A stretch of 41,049 nt of DNA from Bacteroidaceae bacterium (GTDB taxonomy: Bacteria > Bacteroidota > Bacteroidia > Bacteroidales > Bacteroidaceae): positions 1 to 41,049 of the forward strand of contig JAGASY010000025.1 of the NCBI GenBank assembly GCA_017621515.1, read 5' to 3'. The notes below the pieces were generated by a model. That model saw only the letters and a program-made list of their open reading frames with translations, made no database searches and was not told the origin of the DNA. The position numbers were made by a program, and so were the translations under genes. Positions 32,590 through 41,049 of this stretch are shown piece after piece (position 1 is the stretch's first letter; each line of letters starts with the position of its first letter).

Positions 32590-34158
32590 TTAAAATTCGC
32601 TCGTAAAATGGAATTTAATGTGTTCAAAGTCATGTTGGGCCATCTGAAGTACATAACCGGAGTCTGCGAGAAATACATCGCGCCCGTCTCGGTCTTTTGC
32701 CATATATTGGTACTTGCGTTTCTTGAAAGCTTCAAGTTCAGCCTCGTCATCGCTTTCAATCCAACATGCTTTGTACAGGCTTGCCGGTTCCCAACGGCAG
32801 ATTGCATTGTATTCGTTCTCCAAACGGTACTGTATAACCTCAAACTGAAGTTGTCCGACTGTTCCTATAAGCTTGCGTCCATTGAATTGGTTGACGAACA
32901 ACTGTGCAACACCTTCGTCCATCAGTTGCTCTATACCTTTGGCAAGCTGTTTGGTCTTCATCGGGTCTGCATTCTCTATGTATTTGAACATTTCCGGAGA
33001 GAAACTTGGAAGCCCCTTGAAGTGTAACAACTCTCCTTCTGTAAGTGTGTCGCCTATTTTGAATATTCCATTGTCTGGCAGACCGACAATATCTCCGGGA
33101 TATGCTTCATCGATTGTGCTTTTCTTCTGTGCCATAAACTGGGTTGGAGATGAAAAGCGCACAGTTTTGTTTTGTCTTACATGCAAATAAGGTGCATTGC
33201 GGACGAACTTGCCGGAACAGACTTTGCAAAACGCTGTACATGAACGGTGGTTAGGGTCGATGTTAGCTGTAATCTTGAATATGAATCCTGTGAACTTGGG
33301 CTCTTTAGGCTCAACCAGTCTTTCGTCTGCTGTGGTAGGACGTGGTTCCGGTGCAATTTTGACAAAGCAGTCAAGCAACTCCTGCACACCGAAGTTATTT
33401 AATGCGGAGCCGAAGAATACAGGCGCAACCTCTGCATTGAGATAGGTCTCTACATCAAATTCCGGATAAACCCCATCTACGAGTTCGAGGTCTTCTCGCA
33501 GTTTGGCTGCGTCTTGCTCTCCCACTCGGTTGTCAAGGTCTTCGCTATTGATGTCAACCTCCACCTTCTCTGTGACAAGTTGCTTGTCCGGAGTGAAGAG
33601 GTTCAGATTATTCTCGTAGATATTGAATACTCCCTTAAATCTTTGTCCCTGATTGATTGGCCAACTCAGCGGACGGACTTTGATCTGGAGTTCGTTTTCC
33701 ACTTCATCGAGAAGGTCGAAAGGGTCTTTTCCTTCTCGGTCCATCTTGTTGATGAATACAATTACCGGGGTTTTGCGCATACGGCATACTGTCATCAGTT
33801 TGCGTGTCTGCGCTTCTACACCCTTTGCACCGTCGATTACAATTATCGCGCTATCTACTGCGGTCAGTGTGCGGAATGTGTCTTCTGCAAAGTCCTGATG
33901 TCCGGGAGTATCAAGGATATTTACTTTGTAATCGTGGTAGTCAAATTCCATGACGGAGGTAGAAACGGAAATACCGCGTTGCTTCTCTATCTCCATCCAG
34001 TCACTTGTGGCTGTTTTCTTTATCTTGTTTGATTTTACAGCACCGGCAACCTGTATTTGTCCTCCAAAGAGGAGCAGTTTCTCGGTCAGTGTTGTTTTAC
34101 CTGCGTCAGGGTGCGAAATAATCGCAAAAGTTCTTCTTCTTTCTATCTCGTTCATCAT
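32590..34158 (-). CDS. prfC: Peptide chain release factor 3
   Basis: A GTPase that recycles RF1/RF2 from the ribosome after termination. The start [20 protein letters not shown] (ATG at 34158 or 34155) matches the N terminus of known RF3 proteins and gives about 521 residues. A longer reading from 34215 adds 19-20 residues without similarity but overlaps the rfbD stop by 4 bp, so it cannot be excluded. G1 is SHPDAGKT, G3 DTPGHQDF and G4 [20 protein letters not shown] is the switch I region. The RF3-specific C-terminal domain follows ([20 protein letters not shown]). It is last in a probable operon with rfbD, the DUF4924 gene and the LysE-family gene. Confidence 0.96.
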   Translation of the reverse strand: MMNEIERRRTFAIISHPDAGKTTLTEKLLLFGGQIQVAGAVKSNKIKKTATSDWMEIEKQRGISVSTSVMEFDYHDYKVNILDTPGHQDFAEDTFRTLTAVDSAIIVIDGAKGVEAQTRKLMTVCRMRKTPVIVFINKMDREGKDPFDLLDEVENELQIKVRPLSWPINQGQRFKGVFNIYENNLNLFTPDKQLVTEKVEVDINSEDLDNRVGEQDAAKLREDLELVDGVYPEFDVETYLNAEVAPVFFGSALNNFGVQELLDCFVKIAPEPRPTTADERLVEPKEPKFTGFIFKITANIDPNHRSCTAFCKVCSGKFVRNAPYLHVRQNKTVRFSSPTQFMAQKKSTIDEAYPGDIVGLPDNGIFKIGDTLTEGELLHFKGLPSFSPEMFKYIENADPMKTKQLAKGIEQLMDEGVAQLFVNQFNGRKLIGTVGQLQFEVIQYRLENEYNAICRWEPASLYKACWIESDDEAELEAFKKRKYQYMAKDRDGRDVFLADSGYVLQMAQHDFEHIKFHFTSEF

Positions 34159-34211
34159 GTAAATTGTTTCTTCGCGTGAGGGAATAGTGTCGTTTTGCGA
34201 GAATTTATGTT

Positions 34212-35078
34212 TCAATTATTGGATTGCAATTGCTTGATACAGATACGTAGCGAATCTTCCCAATATGGTACTTCAATATCGTATGTTTGCTTAATTTTGG
34301 TTTTGTCAAGCACCGAATAGTGAGGACGGTTGGCTGGTGTCGGATATTCTTCCGTATGAAGTGGACGTACATGGCATGTGTCTATTCCGGCAATGCGATG
34401 TATTGCTTTAGTGAAGTCGTACCACGATATGCATCCTTCGTTGGAGAAATGGTAGATTCCGGGCACAATGCCTTTGTTTATTGCCGTAAAGATTACAGCC
34501 GCAAGGTCGTGTGCGTATGTCGGTGTACCGATTTGGTCGAATATCACTCCCAGTTCCGGCTTTTCTTTGCCGAGGCGCATCATTGTCTTCACGAAGTTGT
34601 TGCCGAATATAGAATATAGCCATGCAGTACGTATAATCATCGCATTCTTACAATTGGCAGTTACAGACTCTTCACCGGCAAGTTTGGTCCTTCCATATAC
34701 GGAGTCCGGACATGTAGGTTGCGATTCCACGTATGGGGTATGGTTTGTTCCGTCGAATACATAGTCTGTGGAAACTTGTACCATCGAACCGCCGCGACGT
34801 TCTACGGCTTTAGCCAGATAGCCCGGGGCAATATTGTTGAGCAAATTGCAAAGTTCTTCATTGCTTTCAGCCTTGTCAACAGCAGTATAAGCAGCACAGT
34901 TCACAATGCAGTCAATCGCGTTGTCTGTAACGAATTTCTCTATAGCTTGTTCGTCTGTGATATCAAGTTCTTGAACGTCTGTAAAGAAATATTTATACTG
35001 TATGTTTTCTTTTGCCAGCAATTGCATTTCATTGCCGAGTTGTCCGTTACATCCTGTAACCAGTATATTTTTTATCAT
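34212..35078 (-). CDS. rfbD: dTDP-4-dehydrorhamnose reductase
   Basis: A 288-residue short-chain dehydrogenase-like enzyme of the RmlD family, reducing dTDP-4-keto-L-rhamnose to dTDP-L-rhamnose for cell-surface polysaccharides. The N-terminal Rossmann loop is [14 protein letters not shown] (GxxGxxG). [13 protein letters not shown] is highly typical of Rml[10 protein letters not shown] carries the catalytic Thr/Ser region, and [10 protein letters not shown] holds the Tyr-x-x-x-Lys pair. The length is normal. The other rhamnose genes (rfbA, B, C) are not nearby. It lies 12 bp after the DUF4924 gene and overlaps the longest form of prfC. Confidence 0.95.
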   Translation of the reverse strand: MIKNILVTGCNGQLGNEMQLLAKENIQYKYFFTDVQELDITDEQAIEKFVTDNAIDCIVNCAAYTAVDKAESNEELCNLLNNIAPGYLAKAVERRGGSMVQVSTDYVFDGTNHTPYVESQPTCPDSVYGRTKLAGEESVTANCKNAMIIRTAWLYSIFGNNFVKTMMRLGKEKPELGVIFDQIGTPTYAHDLAAVIFTAINKGIVPGIYHFSNEGCISWYDFTKAIHRIAGIDTCHVRPLHTEEYPTPANRPHYSVLDKTKIKQTYDIEVPYWEDSLRICIKQLQSNN

Positions 35079-35090
35079 AATCTAATAATT

Positions 35091-35636
35091 TTATAGTTCC
35101 AGTTCCCCGTTCTTGTCTTTCTTATAGTATTCTGACAGCATACCCAGCAGAGCAGCAATGTCGTCCATCGCTTTTTTTGTGTCCGCTCCTATAGGGCTGC
35201 CTTTTAAACGTAGCATCATCAGTCCGTACATGGCATTAAGGCAATTCTCTATTTCCGGCAGTTCTTCATCACCTTTCATGCGGCTTCTCAGTTCTACAAT
35301 GAACGGCAGTGCTTTGTAGTATGCCGCTGAATAAAAATGATGCTTTGGCGATTTAAGAAGAGCCGTGTGCAAATCTGTCAGTAATATGATGATGTTCTTG
35401 TTTATCTGCAAATGTCCTTTCTCCTTGACCCCTTCGCTGCACATCATTTCTATAAGGTCGGAATACCATTGTCTTAGTTCCGCTTTCTGTTCAGGAGAAG
35501 CCTCAAACTTTGACAAATAGTTCTTTTCCAGTTGGTCTATATCCCAACTGTTTGCCCTTATAATGTCTTCTACCTGCCACATGTAAAGCAAGTATTCAGC
35601 GATATTCTTTTCCTTGAGTTGTCTTGCAATATACAT
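35091..35636 (-). CDS. DUF4924 family protein
   Basis: A 181-residue all-helical soluble protein starting MYIARQLKEKNIAEYLLYMW, the hallmark of DUF4924, a Bacteroidota-restricted family of unknown function. Other family segments visible are QVEDIIRANSWDIDQLEKNY, then LQINKNIIILLTDLHTALLK and FYSAAYYKALPFIVELR. No catalytic motif is apparent. In Bacteroidales it is commonly found next to prfC/rfbD and a LysE-family transporter, the same order as here. It is a member of the four-gene - strand operon. Confidence 0.85.
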   Translation of the reverse strand: MYIARQLKEKNIAEYLLYMWQVEDIIRANSWDIDQLEKNYLSKFEASPEQKAELRQWYSDLIEMMCSEGVKEKGHLQINKNIIILLTDLHTALLKSPKHHFYSAAYYKALPFIVELRSRMKGDEELPEIENCLNAMYGLMMLRLKGSPIGADTKKAMDDIAALLGMLSEYYKKDKNGELEL

Positions 35637-35680
35637 TGTTTGAATTGTTTATGCATTGATTTCTGCTGTGAATCTCTGTC

Positions 35681-36325
35681 TCAGTATCCTATGGGCATTG
35701 AATGTCCTGTCAATGTATAGGCTATGACAATGGCAGACACAAGCATCACTATGACTCCTATCACTCTGTTGATAACCCAGATGCCGCGAACATTGAACTT
35801 GTTGCGTACCTTATCTACAAGCAGTGTCAGGACAAACCACCACAGCAGTGCTCCTACAATGACGAACAAATATCCCATGATTTGTGGCAAGGGGTTTTCC
35901 GGAACCACAAACGTGAACTGTCCGAACATGGCAACGAACAGAAAGATAATGAGCGGGTTGGAGAATGTGACAAAGAAGCCGGTTACAAAATTATGCACCA
36001 GTGTTCCTTTGTTGTGTGAAACCGGACGTATGGATTGTACCGGATTAGACCGGAATGTATATATACCGAAAAGAAACAGCAATACACTGCCTATAAGTTT
36101 GACCCAGAACAATGTGCCGGGGTCTTCGATGAACTGTACGACAAAAGACATGCCGTAGCCTGTAATAAGTGCGTATATGATGTCGCTCAAAGCAGCACCG
36201 ATTCCGGTTGCAAGACCGTACCAACGTCCTTTGTTAAGGGTTCGTTGGATACAGAGTACACCTACCGGACCCATAGGTGCCGATGCCACAATGCCGATGA
36301 TAGTCCCTTTTACTATCATTTCCAT
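35681..36325 (-). CDS. LysE/RhtB family amino-acid exporter
   Basis: An inner-membrane protein with six hydrophobic segments. The preferred start at 36325 gives 214 residues beginning MEMIVKGTIIGIVASAPMGP. The family motif follows: G-x-x-x-x-x-x-P-G/M-P-x-x-x-x-x-x-R (GIVASAPMGPVGVLCIQRTL). The frame is open up to an ATG at 36478, but a -7 promoter box lies at 36394-36401. Starts above it would precede the transcript, and the extra residues lack family similarity. LysE-type proteins export basic or neutral amino acids; the substrate is not predictable. First gene of the operon with DUF4924, rfbD and prfC. Confidence 0.85.
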   Translation of the reverse strand: MEMIVKGTIIGIVASAPMGPVGVLCIQRTLNKGRWYGLATGIGAALSDIIYALITGYGMSFVVQFIEDPGTLFWVKLIGSVLLFLFGIYTFRSNPVQSIRPVSHNKGTLVHNFVTGFFVTFSNPLIIFLFVAMFGQFTFVVPENPLPQIMGYLFVIVGALLWWFVLTLLVDKVRNKFNVRGIWVINRVIGVIVMLVSAIVIAYTLTGHSMPIGY

Positions 36326-36393
36326 CACACCTATTGTCTGCTGCCAAGGTATAAAGTTCTGTAAACTTGTCTCTAATATTTGCATAGCAGTCA

Positions 36394-36401
36394 CAAAGAT
36401 A
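36394..36401 (-). promoter_or_regulatory. -7 box for the LysE-DUF4924-rfbD-prfC operon
   Basis: The - strand reads TATCTTTG, a full TAnnTTTG match. Transcription would start near 36388, giving a leader of about 62 bases for the start at 36325. Confidence 0.5.
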
Positions 36402-36496
36402 GTGCAAACCGAGCGCAATATAAAATAAAAACCCTTTTTTTTGCCTGTTGGAAAACTGCACTCTCCTACTTTGGGCACATTGAAGTACCTTCTTTT

Positions 36497-36931
36497 TTAC
36501 TTTGTAATTTTCTTGTATTTGAAAATGTCAGTGAGTTTTCCATAAGGAGATTCTGTTATGGAATTGCTAATCATTATGCTGTCATCGATTTCCGTGATGT
36601 GATACCATTGATAGTTTACCGAATCGTCCTCCAGTCCGTTAAGCAGTGTACCTATGATACTGTCGCGGAGTGTCCATGTTCCGGTTTCTATATTGCCTCC
36701 TTCATTTAATATGTAAGTGGAGTCGGATTTGAACTCGTAATAAACAAAACTGTCAAAGTGTGCGATGTCTCCTGTCGGGTCGGGTACACCGTTAATTTCG
36801 CTTTCAATTGATATCAGTTCCCACCTGCCGATGATGCGCTCCCGGTTAAGCTGTGATTCGCAACCGGTGGTCAGTAATGCCATAAATAACACCGCCGACA
36901 AAATTCTTGCCGGTATAAACAATCTTTTCAT
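36497..36931 (-). CDS. Lipoprotein, lipocalin-like
   Basis: A 144-residue protein with a lipoprotein signal peptide: positively charged MKRLFIPAR, a hydrophobic core and the lipobox LLTTGC (Cys24). The mature part starts with IIGRWELISIESEING, then YYEFKSDSTYILNEGG and GTWTLRDS. This is the strand pattern of lipocalin-like/DUF5004-type Bacteroidota lipoproteins (GxW motif followed by a beta barrel). The function is unknown; probably membrane-anchored in the periplasm or outer membrane. It lies 71 bp after the small acidic gene. Confidence 0.7.
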   Translation of the reverse strand: MKRLFIPARILSAVLFMALLTTGCESQLNRERIIGRWELISIESEINGVPDPTGDIAHFDSFVYYEFKSDSTYILNEGGNIETGTWTLRDSIIGTLLNGLEDDSVNYQWYHITEIDDSIMISNSITESPYGKLTDIFKYKKITK

Positions 36932-37002
36932 CCTGATATATTAATCTTTTCCTTTACCTTAATCTATATGTCTTTTATTCCCAATAGAACGTGTGTCCTG
37001 CT

Positions 37003-37275
37003 CTATTCAAAATATGACAAGGCTACATCGTCCACATAATCGGCATCTATGTCCGTATGAAGTTTCCCGTCAGCGTCAGAGTCGTAGCAGATGAAGTCAA
37101 CAAAAGGATATGTATCTTCATCTTCGCATTCGTCTGCATCTTTTACAATCTTCACATTGACAGTTGTATCGTCTATGACATCAATTTTCAGTCCGTCAGT
37201 ATCTTCATATACACCTTTGACGAAATCTTCAATGTAAGCATAGATGCTGTCCGACAATTCTTCTTTACTTTTCAT
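37003..37275 (-). CDS. Small highly acidic hypothetical protein
   Basis: A 90-residue protein, not recognised. 28 residues are Asp or Glu. It starts with a helical segment (MKSKEELSDSIYAYIEDFVK). Beta-strand-like stretches follow (IDVIDDTTVNVKIVK, then PFVDFICYDSDADGKLHTDI). No signal peptide or membrane segment. It lies between the asparaginase and lipoprotein genes on the same strand. The clean start, acidic periodicity and absence of an alternative frame support a real gene. Confidence 0.55.
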   Translation of the reverse strand: MKSKEELSDSIYAYIEDFVKGVYEDTDGLKIDVIDDTTVNVKIVKDADECEDEDTYPFVDFICYDSDADGKLHTDIDADYVDDVALSYFE

Positions 37276-37362
37276 GTCTGTATGTTGTTTATGATTTGTA
37301 TCTTTTTAGGCATCCGTCCGCATAGAGAATTAGCATTGTGCTTCTGTCTGCTGGCGAAACTG

Positions 37363-38418
37363 TCATTCTGTGATTTCTCCGGCAAGCGATATGTTCATCA
37401 GTTGTCTGACCTCCTCTGCCGAATATCCTCTGCCGAACAATACCATGAGCTTGGTTATGGCAGCTTCGATGGTCATGTCGTGACCGCTCACTACACCTGC
37501 ACTCAACAATTGCAACCCTGTTTCGTAGAGTCCCATTTCAACACCTCCGCATTGGCATTGGGTGACATTGACAACCACTTTTCCCGATGCTGTCGCTTTC
37601 TTTATGGCATCTATAAGCCATTGGCGGCGAGGTGCATTGCCGGAACCGTATGTGCGCAGTATGATTCCGCGAATATTCTCCAGTTTGAAAACATGCTCGA
37701 TAAGATCCTTCCTTATTCCCGGGAACAAGGTAAGCGCAAGTACACAGTTTTCGTATTCAAAATGAGGGGAGAAAGGTTTTGACAAGTCCGGTTTACGTAT
37801 GTTCCCGTAGTTGTAATTGATATTTATTCCTGTACGAGCCAATTCCGCACAGTTGTATGAACTGAATGCATTGAAGTTTTCGGCATTCGATTTAGTGGTT
37901 CTGTTTCCTCTCAGCAGATGCTGCCCGAAGAATACGCATACTTCCGGTACCAAAGGGTTTCCGTCGCTGTCTTGTGCAGCAGCCAGTTCTATCGAGGCAA
38001 TCAAATTTTCTTTTCCGTCCGTCCTCAGTACACCTATCGGCAACTGACTTCCGGTCAGGATGACAGGCTTGGCTATGTTTTCCAGCATGAAGCTGAGTGC
38101 CGATGCGGTATATGCCATTGTGTCTGTTCCGTGAAGAATGACAAAACCGTCAAAATTCTGATAATTATAATTGATTATCTTCACGAGCTTTGCCCACAGC
38201 GTAGGCTCCATGTCCGAAGAGTCGATGGGAGGGTCAAACTGATACGAGTGAATCACATAGTCGAACTGGTTTAGTTCCGGTACATGCTTGCGCAGATGGT
38301 CGAAATTGAACGTCTCAAGCGCGCCTGTTTCCGGATTGCGTATCATACCGATTGTACCACCCGTATATATTAGCATAACCCGTTTTCTGGGTTTGAAAAA
38401 GAAGTTTGTCGTCTCCAT
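37363..38418 (-). CDS. ansA: Type I L-asparaginase
   Basis: A cytoplasmic asparaginase hydrolysing Asn to Asp and ammonia. The preferred start METTNFFFKPRKRVMLIYTG (38418) gives 351 residues, near the 338 of E. coli AnsA. The first catalytic motif is YTGGTIGM (nucleophilic Thr) and the second is ILHGTDTMAYTASAL (Thr-Asp pair). LTGSQLPIGVLRTDGKENL and the C-terminal domain with RTYGSGNAP are also typical of type I. The frame is open to 38469, but a -7 box at 38436-38443 lies inside that extension. No signal peptide, in contrast to periplasmic type II enzymes. Confidence 0.93.
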   Translation of the reverse strand: METTNFFFKPRKRVMLIYTGGTIGMIRNPETGALETFNFDHLRKHVPELNQFDYVIHSYQFDPPIDSSDMEPTLWAKLVKIINYNYQNFDGFVILHGTDTMAYTASALSFMLENIAKPVILTGSQLPIGVLRTDGKENLIASIELAAAQDSDGNPLVPEVCVFFGQHLLRGNRTTKSNAENFNAFSSYNCAELARTGININYNYGNIRKPDLSKPFSPHFEYENCVLALTLFPGIRKDLIEHVFKLENIRGIILRTYGSGNAPRRQWLIDAIKKATASGKVVVNVTQCQCGGVEMGLYETGLQLLSAGVVSGHDMTIEAAITKLMVLFGRGYSAEEVRQLMNISLAGEITE

Positions 38419-38435
38419 AACACTATTTTGTGCTG

Positions 38436-38443
38436 CAAAGGTA
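38436..38443 (-). promoter_or_regulatory. -7 box for the asparaginase gene
   Basis: The - strand reads TACCTTTG (TAnnTTTG). The start of transcription near 38430 leaves about a dozen bases before ATG 38418. The -33 element is not at ideal spacing. Confidence 0.45.
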
Positions 38444-38566
38444 CGGTTTTCTTGCAAAATGTCAGACATGAGACCCTAAAAAATAGAATAAATGTGCTGT
38501 TGCGTTTGCTTTTTGTTATATCGGGGCGGTTGCATTCTCGTAATCATTCCGCTTTTTCTCTCAATT

Positions 38567-39652
38567 TCAGGCTCTTTTTTCTATGCTCAATCCTTCGAGT
38601 ATCTTTATATAGAGCTTGATAGCTTCATCTATCTCTTGTGCTTTGATGAACTCATCGGCAGTGTGCGACCTTGTTGAACTTCCCGGACCGATCTTGACCG
38701 ACGGGAAACGCATCAGAGCCTGATCGGACAGAGTAGGGGAGCCGAATGGCTTCAGTCCGAGTTCCTTGCAACGCTGCACGAAAGGATGCCCATGCTCTAT
38801 GCGGGAAGAGTTGAGACGGAAAGAACGTGCTTTTGCCTCACATTTCAGATGGGCGGATATTTCTTCAAAGAGTTCTTCGTTGCTGTAGCACTCGTTGCTC
38901 CGCACATCTATGGTGAATGTGCATTTGTCGGGTATCACATTATGCTGTGTTCCGGCATTGATGATGGTGACGGTTGTCTTCACCGGTCCGAGCAGTTCGG
39001 TCTCTTTCGGAAAACGGTAGGTGCTTACCCATCTGATGTCGTCCAATACTTTGTAGATGGCATTGTCTCCTTCATTTCTTGCAGCGTGTCCGGCTTTTCC
39101 GTGAGCTGTCACGTCAATGACCATCAGCCCTTTTTCCGCCGTCGCCGGCTGCATTTCTGTCGGTTCGCCCACCACTCCGAGGTCGATTTCCGGCAACAAT
39201 GGGAGTATGCTCTCTATTCCGTTCTTGCCGGATACTTCCTCCTCGCATGAGGCAAGAAAAATGACATTGTAGCTGCGCATGTCTTTGTTGCGGCACAGAT
39301 GGCGGAATACTTGGAGAAGAGATACGACGCTTCCTCCGTCGTCGTTGCTTCCCAAGCCGAATATTTTGCCGTCTTCTGTTTCCTCAGCTGTGAACGGGTC
39401 GTGCGTCCATCCCGCCACTGGTTTCACTGTGTCGATGTGCGCATTCAGTAGCACGGTTGGACGTTCTGCGTCATAGTCGGGGCAGATGCTCCATACATTG
39501 TTGCCGTGACGGTGTGCTTCCATACCTTTTGACGAAAGGAATGCCTCTAAAATGTCTGCCGCTTCTTCCTCTTCCCGGCTGACGGAGGGTGTTTCTATGA
39601 GACGTTTTAGAAGTTCGATTGCCTCATGAGTGTAGTTGTCGAATCTCATCAT
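38567..39652 (-). CDS. argE: M20 family deacylase, ArgE-like (acetyl/succinyl-ornithine or -citrulline)
   Basis: A 361-residue zinc-dependent M20 amidohydrolase. Metal ligands are visible in NAHIDTVKPV (His-x-Asp), in GSNDDGGSV (bridging Asp), in ASCEEEVSG (catalytic and ligand Glu), in VVGEPTEMQ and in SSTRSHTADE (C-terminal His). The lid/dimerisation domain covers about residues 175-285 (GKAGHAARNEGDNAIYKVL). Bacteroidales use succinylated intermediates in arginine synthesis, so the natural substrate may be N-succinyl-citrulline or -ornithine rather than the acetyl form. This follows from what is known of the group, not from this sequence. No other arg genes are next to it. Confidence 0.85.
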   Translation of the reverse strand: MMRFDNYTHEAIELLKRLIETPSVSREEEEAADILEAFLSSKGMEAHRHGNNVWSICPDYDAERPTVLLNAHIDTVKPVAGWTHDPFTAEETEDGKIFGLGSNDDGGSVVSLLQVFRHLCRNKDMRSYNVIFLASCEEEVSGKNGIESILPLLPEIDLGVVGEPTEMQPATAEKGLMVIDVTAHGKAGHAARNEGDNAIYKVLDDIRWVSTYRFPKETELLGPVKTTVTIINAGTQHNVIPDKCTFTIDVRSNECYSNEELFEEISAHLKCEAKARSFRLNSSRIEHGHPFVQRCKELGLKPFGSPTLSDQALMRFPSVKIGPGSSTRSHTADEFIKAQEIDEAIKLYIKILEGLSIEKRA

Positions 39653-39693
39653 TTGCTTATAATAATATAGATATATCCGTAGATTAAAATTTA

Positions 39694-39724
39694 CGCGTCA
39701 CATCCCCATAGAGGATGTGACGCG
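39694..39724 (-). terminator. Terminator after the DUF2264 gene
   Basis: CGCGTCACATCC (39694-39705) pairs perfectly with GGATGTGACGCG (39713-39724), a 12-bp stem with a 7-base loop. On the - strand TAAATTTT follows. On the + strand GTTTTT follows, so it may also act in that direction. Confidence 0.85.
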
Positions 39725-39756
39725 GTTTTTACAGGAACTTTTTTAGAAACAGTTCC

Positions 39757-41049
39757 TTACTCCCAGTATAGAATCTGCTTGTTTATGTTCCACTTATGGT
39801 CTTTAGGGAAGTCGTCGCCCTCCCATGCCTTTTTGCTTGTCCATTTCTCAGCCGGGTCTGTCCAGAAAGCATCGTCTGCCGGAAGGCCGAGAGGGAGGAA
39901 TGCGAGGCTCGTCATGTAGAGAGAACCGTTGTTTGTGTACCAGTCTGCCACATTCGGATGGCTTCCGACAAAACCGATGGTGAGGAATCCGCCTGCATTG
40001 AAGTTGCTTGCACCGCCGAACATGCGCTTCGTTACGGCTGTGATGCCGGCGCGGACTTGTCCGTTGCTCAACTCCTTAGGGAGCTGCTTGCGCCATGCAA
40101 GTTGTGCGAGCGGCTGGAACACTGCCATACGATAAGGAATGGAGCGTCCAACTACAGGGAATGTTCCTTCTGGTGAGATGAAGCGTTCAAGTATCACACT
40201 GAACTTCTGCATACGCTTGCGTGCCTCTTCAAGACGTTTCTTTGAACCGTTCTTGTCGCCTGTGTTGCGGCATGTCCATGTGTCGTTGCCCTTCTTTGCG
40301 CATATCATTTCCAGACATTCCACATACATTGGCTGAATGACGTATGAATTGTAATAGTCGAATGCGAATGCCGGTCCGTCGCTATACCATCCGTCGCCGA
40401 TGTACCATTCTTCCACCTTGTTCATTGCCATGTGTATGCGGTAGTTGTCGTAGTCGGCACCGACATACATCAGGAAACATTCCTCCATTGCCACGAACAA
40501 ATGCCAGTTTGTGTAAGGCGGGTCATAGCGGCGAAGTCCCTGAAGTTCTTTGATGTAACGCTGCTTGGTTGTCTCGTCGAGCGGCTGCCAAAGAGCGTCG
40601 AATCCGCGGTAGAGGCTTTCCACCACGTAGGCGGCATCGACAAGTGTCTGACCTCCGGATTTCCATCCGAGATAGTCCGGGCTTTCCGGATTGACAGCAT
40701 TGGCATACGCTTTCAAAGCCCATTCACGCAACTGCTTGCGCTTCTGACCTTCTGCCGTGTCATCATCGGGAAGTGAAAGCCAAGGTGCAAGACCTGCCAT
40801 CAGGCGACCGAAACATTCCATGTATGACACTTTCTTGTCGCGGTTGTCCCATGTCGGCGACAGCTCAAGATTTCCGTTTTCCGTAGTCATCACTTTTTGC
40901 AGGTTGCCTTCTGCCATATTCTTCAGTACAGGTTCTGCCATCTGATACATGATTTCAACCCACACCTCGCGGTCTGTCTTTTCTGCTTGCTTCTTCTTGG
41001 CAGACATTGCCAAAGGCACCATGATGAGTGCCGTTACGATGATCAGTAG
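39757..41049 (-). CDS. Secreted DUF2264 protein, 5' end outside window
   Basis: At least 430 residues, running off the right edge. An ATG at 41022 exists, but the frame stays open to 41049 and reads LLIIVTALIMVPLAMSAKKK, the hydrophobic core of a signal peptide, so the true start lies outside. The mature protein is rich in Trp/Tyr and shows the DUF2264 pattern: SYMECFGRLMAGLAPWLSLP, then YDPPYTNWHLFVAMEECFLM and EEWYIGDGWYSDGPAFAFDY. GTFPVVGRSIPYRMAVFQPL and GGFLTIGFVGSHPNVADWYT follow. The family has an alpha/alpha toroid fold and is linked to polysaccharide degradation (glycoside hydrolase-like) in Bacteroidota; the substrate is unknown. A perfect terminator follows the stop. Confidence 0.9.
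   Translation of the reverse strand, partial: LLIIVTALIMVPLAMSAKKKQAEKTDREVWVEIMYQMAEPVLKNMAEGNLQKVMTTENGNLELSPTWDNRDKKVSYMECFGRLMAGLAPWLSLPDDDTAEGQKRKQLREWALKAYANAVNPESPDYLGWKSGGQTLVDAAYVVESLYRGFDALWQPLDETTKQRYIKELQGLRRYDPPYTNWHLFVAMEECFLMYVGADYDNYRIHMAMNKVEEWYIGDGWYSDGPAFAFDYYNSYVIQPMYVECLEMICAKKGNDTWTCRNTGDKNGSKKRLEEARKRMQKFSVILERFISPEGTFPVVGRSIPYRMAVFQPLAQLAWRKQLPKELSNGQVRAGITAVTKRMFGGASNFNAGGFLTIGFVGSHPNVADWYTNNGSLYMTSLAFLPLGLPADDAFWTDPAEKWTSKKAWEGDDFPKDHKWNINKQILYWE

Noticed and set aside
1..41049. CRISPR arrays, tRNA/rRNA genes, transposases
   Set aside because: No regularly spaced short repeats, no cloverleaf with TTCGANNC loop, and no DDE or serine/tyrosine recombinase motifs were seen.

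Overview
The window comes from a member of the Bacteroidota, most probably a Prevotella-like (Prevotellaceae) Bacteroidales genome. Three things point there: promoters of the TTTG / TAnnTTTG type, start codons mostly lacking a Shine-Dalgarno sequence, and the rimP-nusA-infB-cvpA-sufBCDS gene order together with DUF4924, DUF2264 and GIN/DUF2807-type proteins. No tRNA, rRNA, transposase or CRISPR array was seen.

Left part (1-14937, all + strand). A three-gene set (5'-truncated caspase-fold protease, small outer-membrane-like barrel protein, DUF4384-like secreted protein) precedes a housekeeping block. That block holds ribosome maturation and transcription/translation factors (rimP, nusA, infB), a CvpA-family membrane protein, the SUF iron-sulfur assembly genes sufB-sufC-sufD-sufS, and hisS, which ends in a textbook terminator.

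Middle part (15038-28448). Two 800-bp non-coding direct repeats, exactly 12,611 bp apart with no net insertion or deletion between them, flank an accessory island. The island holds a candidate multi-hairpin structured RNA ending in a strong terminator, a small HTH regulator, and two very large secreted surface proteins. The first is a giant helical-rod protein with a shared N-terminal module, a dockerin-like calcium-binding pair and a cohesin-like domain. It is broken by one frameshift and one in-frame TGA. The second is intact and carries two cohesin-like domains, the same shared module and tandem Ig/Fn3-like repeats. Together they look like a surface adhesion or cellulosome-like scaffold system, and this island is the most unusual part of the window.

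Right part (28780-41049). One + strand GIN/DUF2807-like secreted protein converges on a long - strand series: an Eis-like GNAT plus a DUF2156 (LPG-synthase-like) pair, pyrH, prfC-rfbD-DUF4924-LysE, a lipoprotein, a small acidic protein, a type I asparaginase, an ArgE-like deacylase, and a DUF2264 protein that runs off the right edge. Most starts and domain calls are by-eye readings of translated sequence; no database search was possible.
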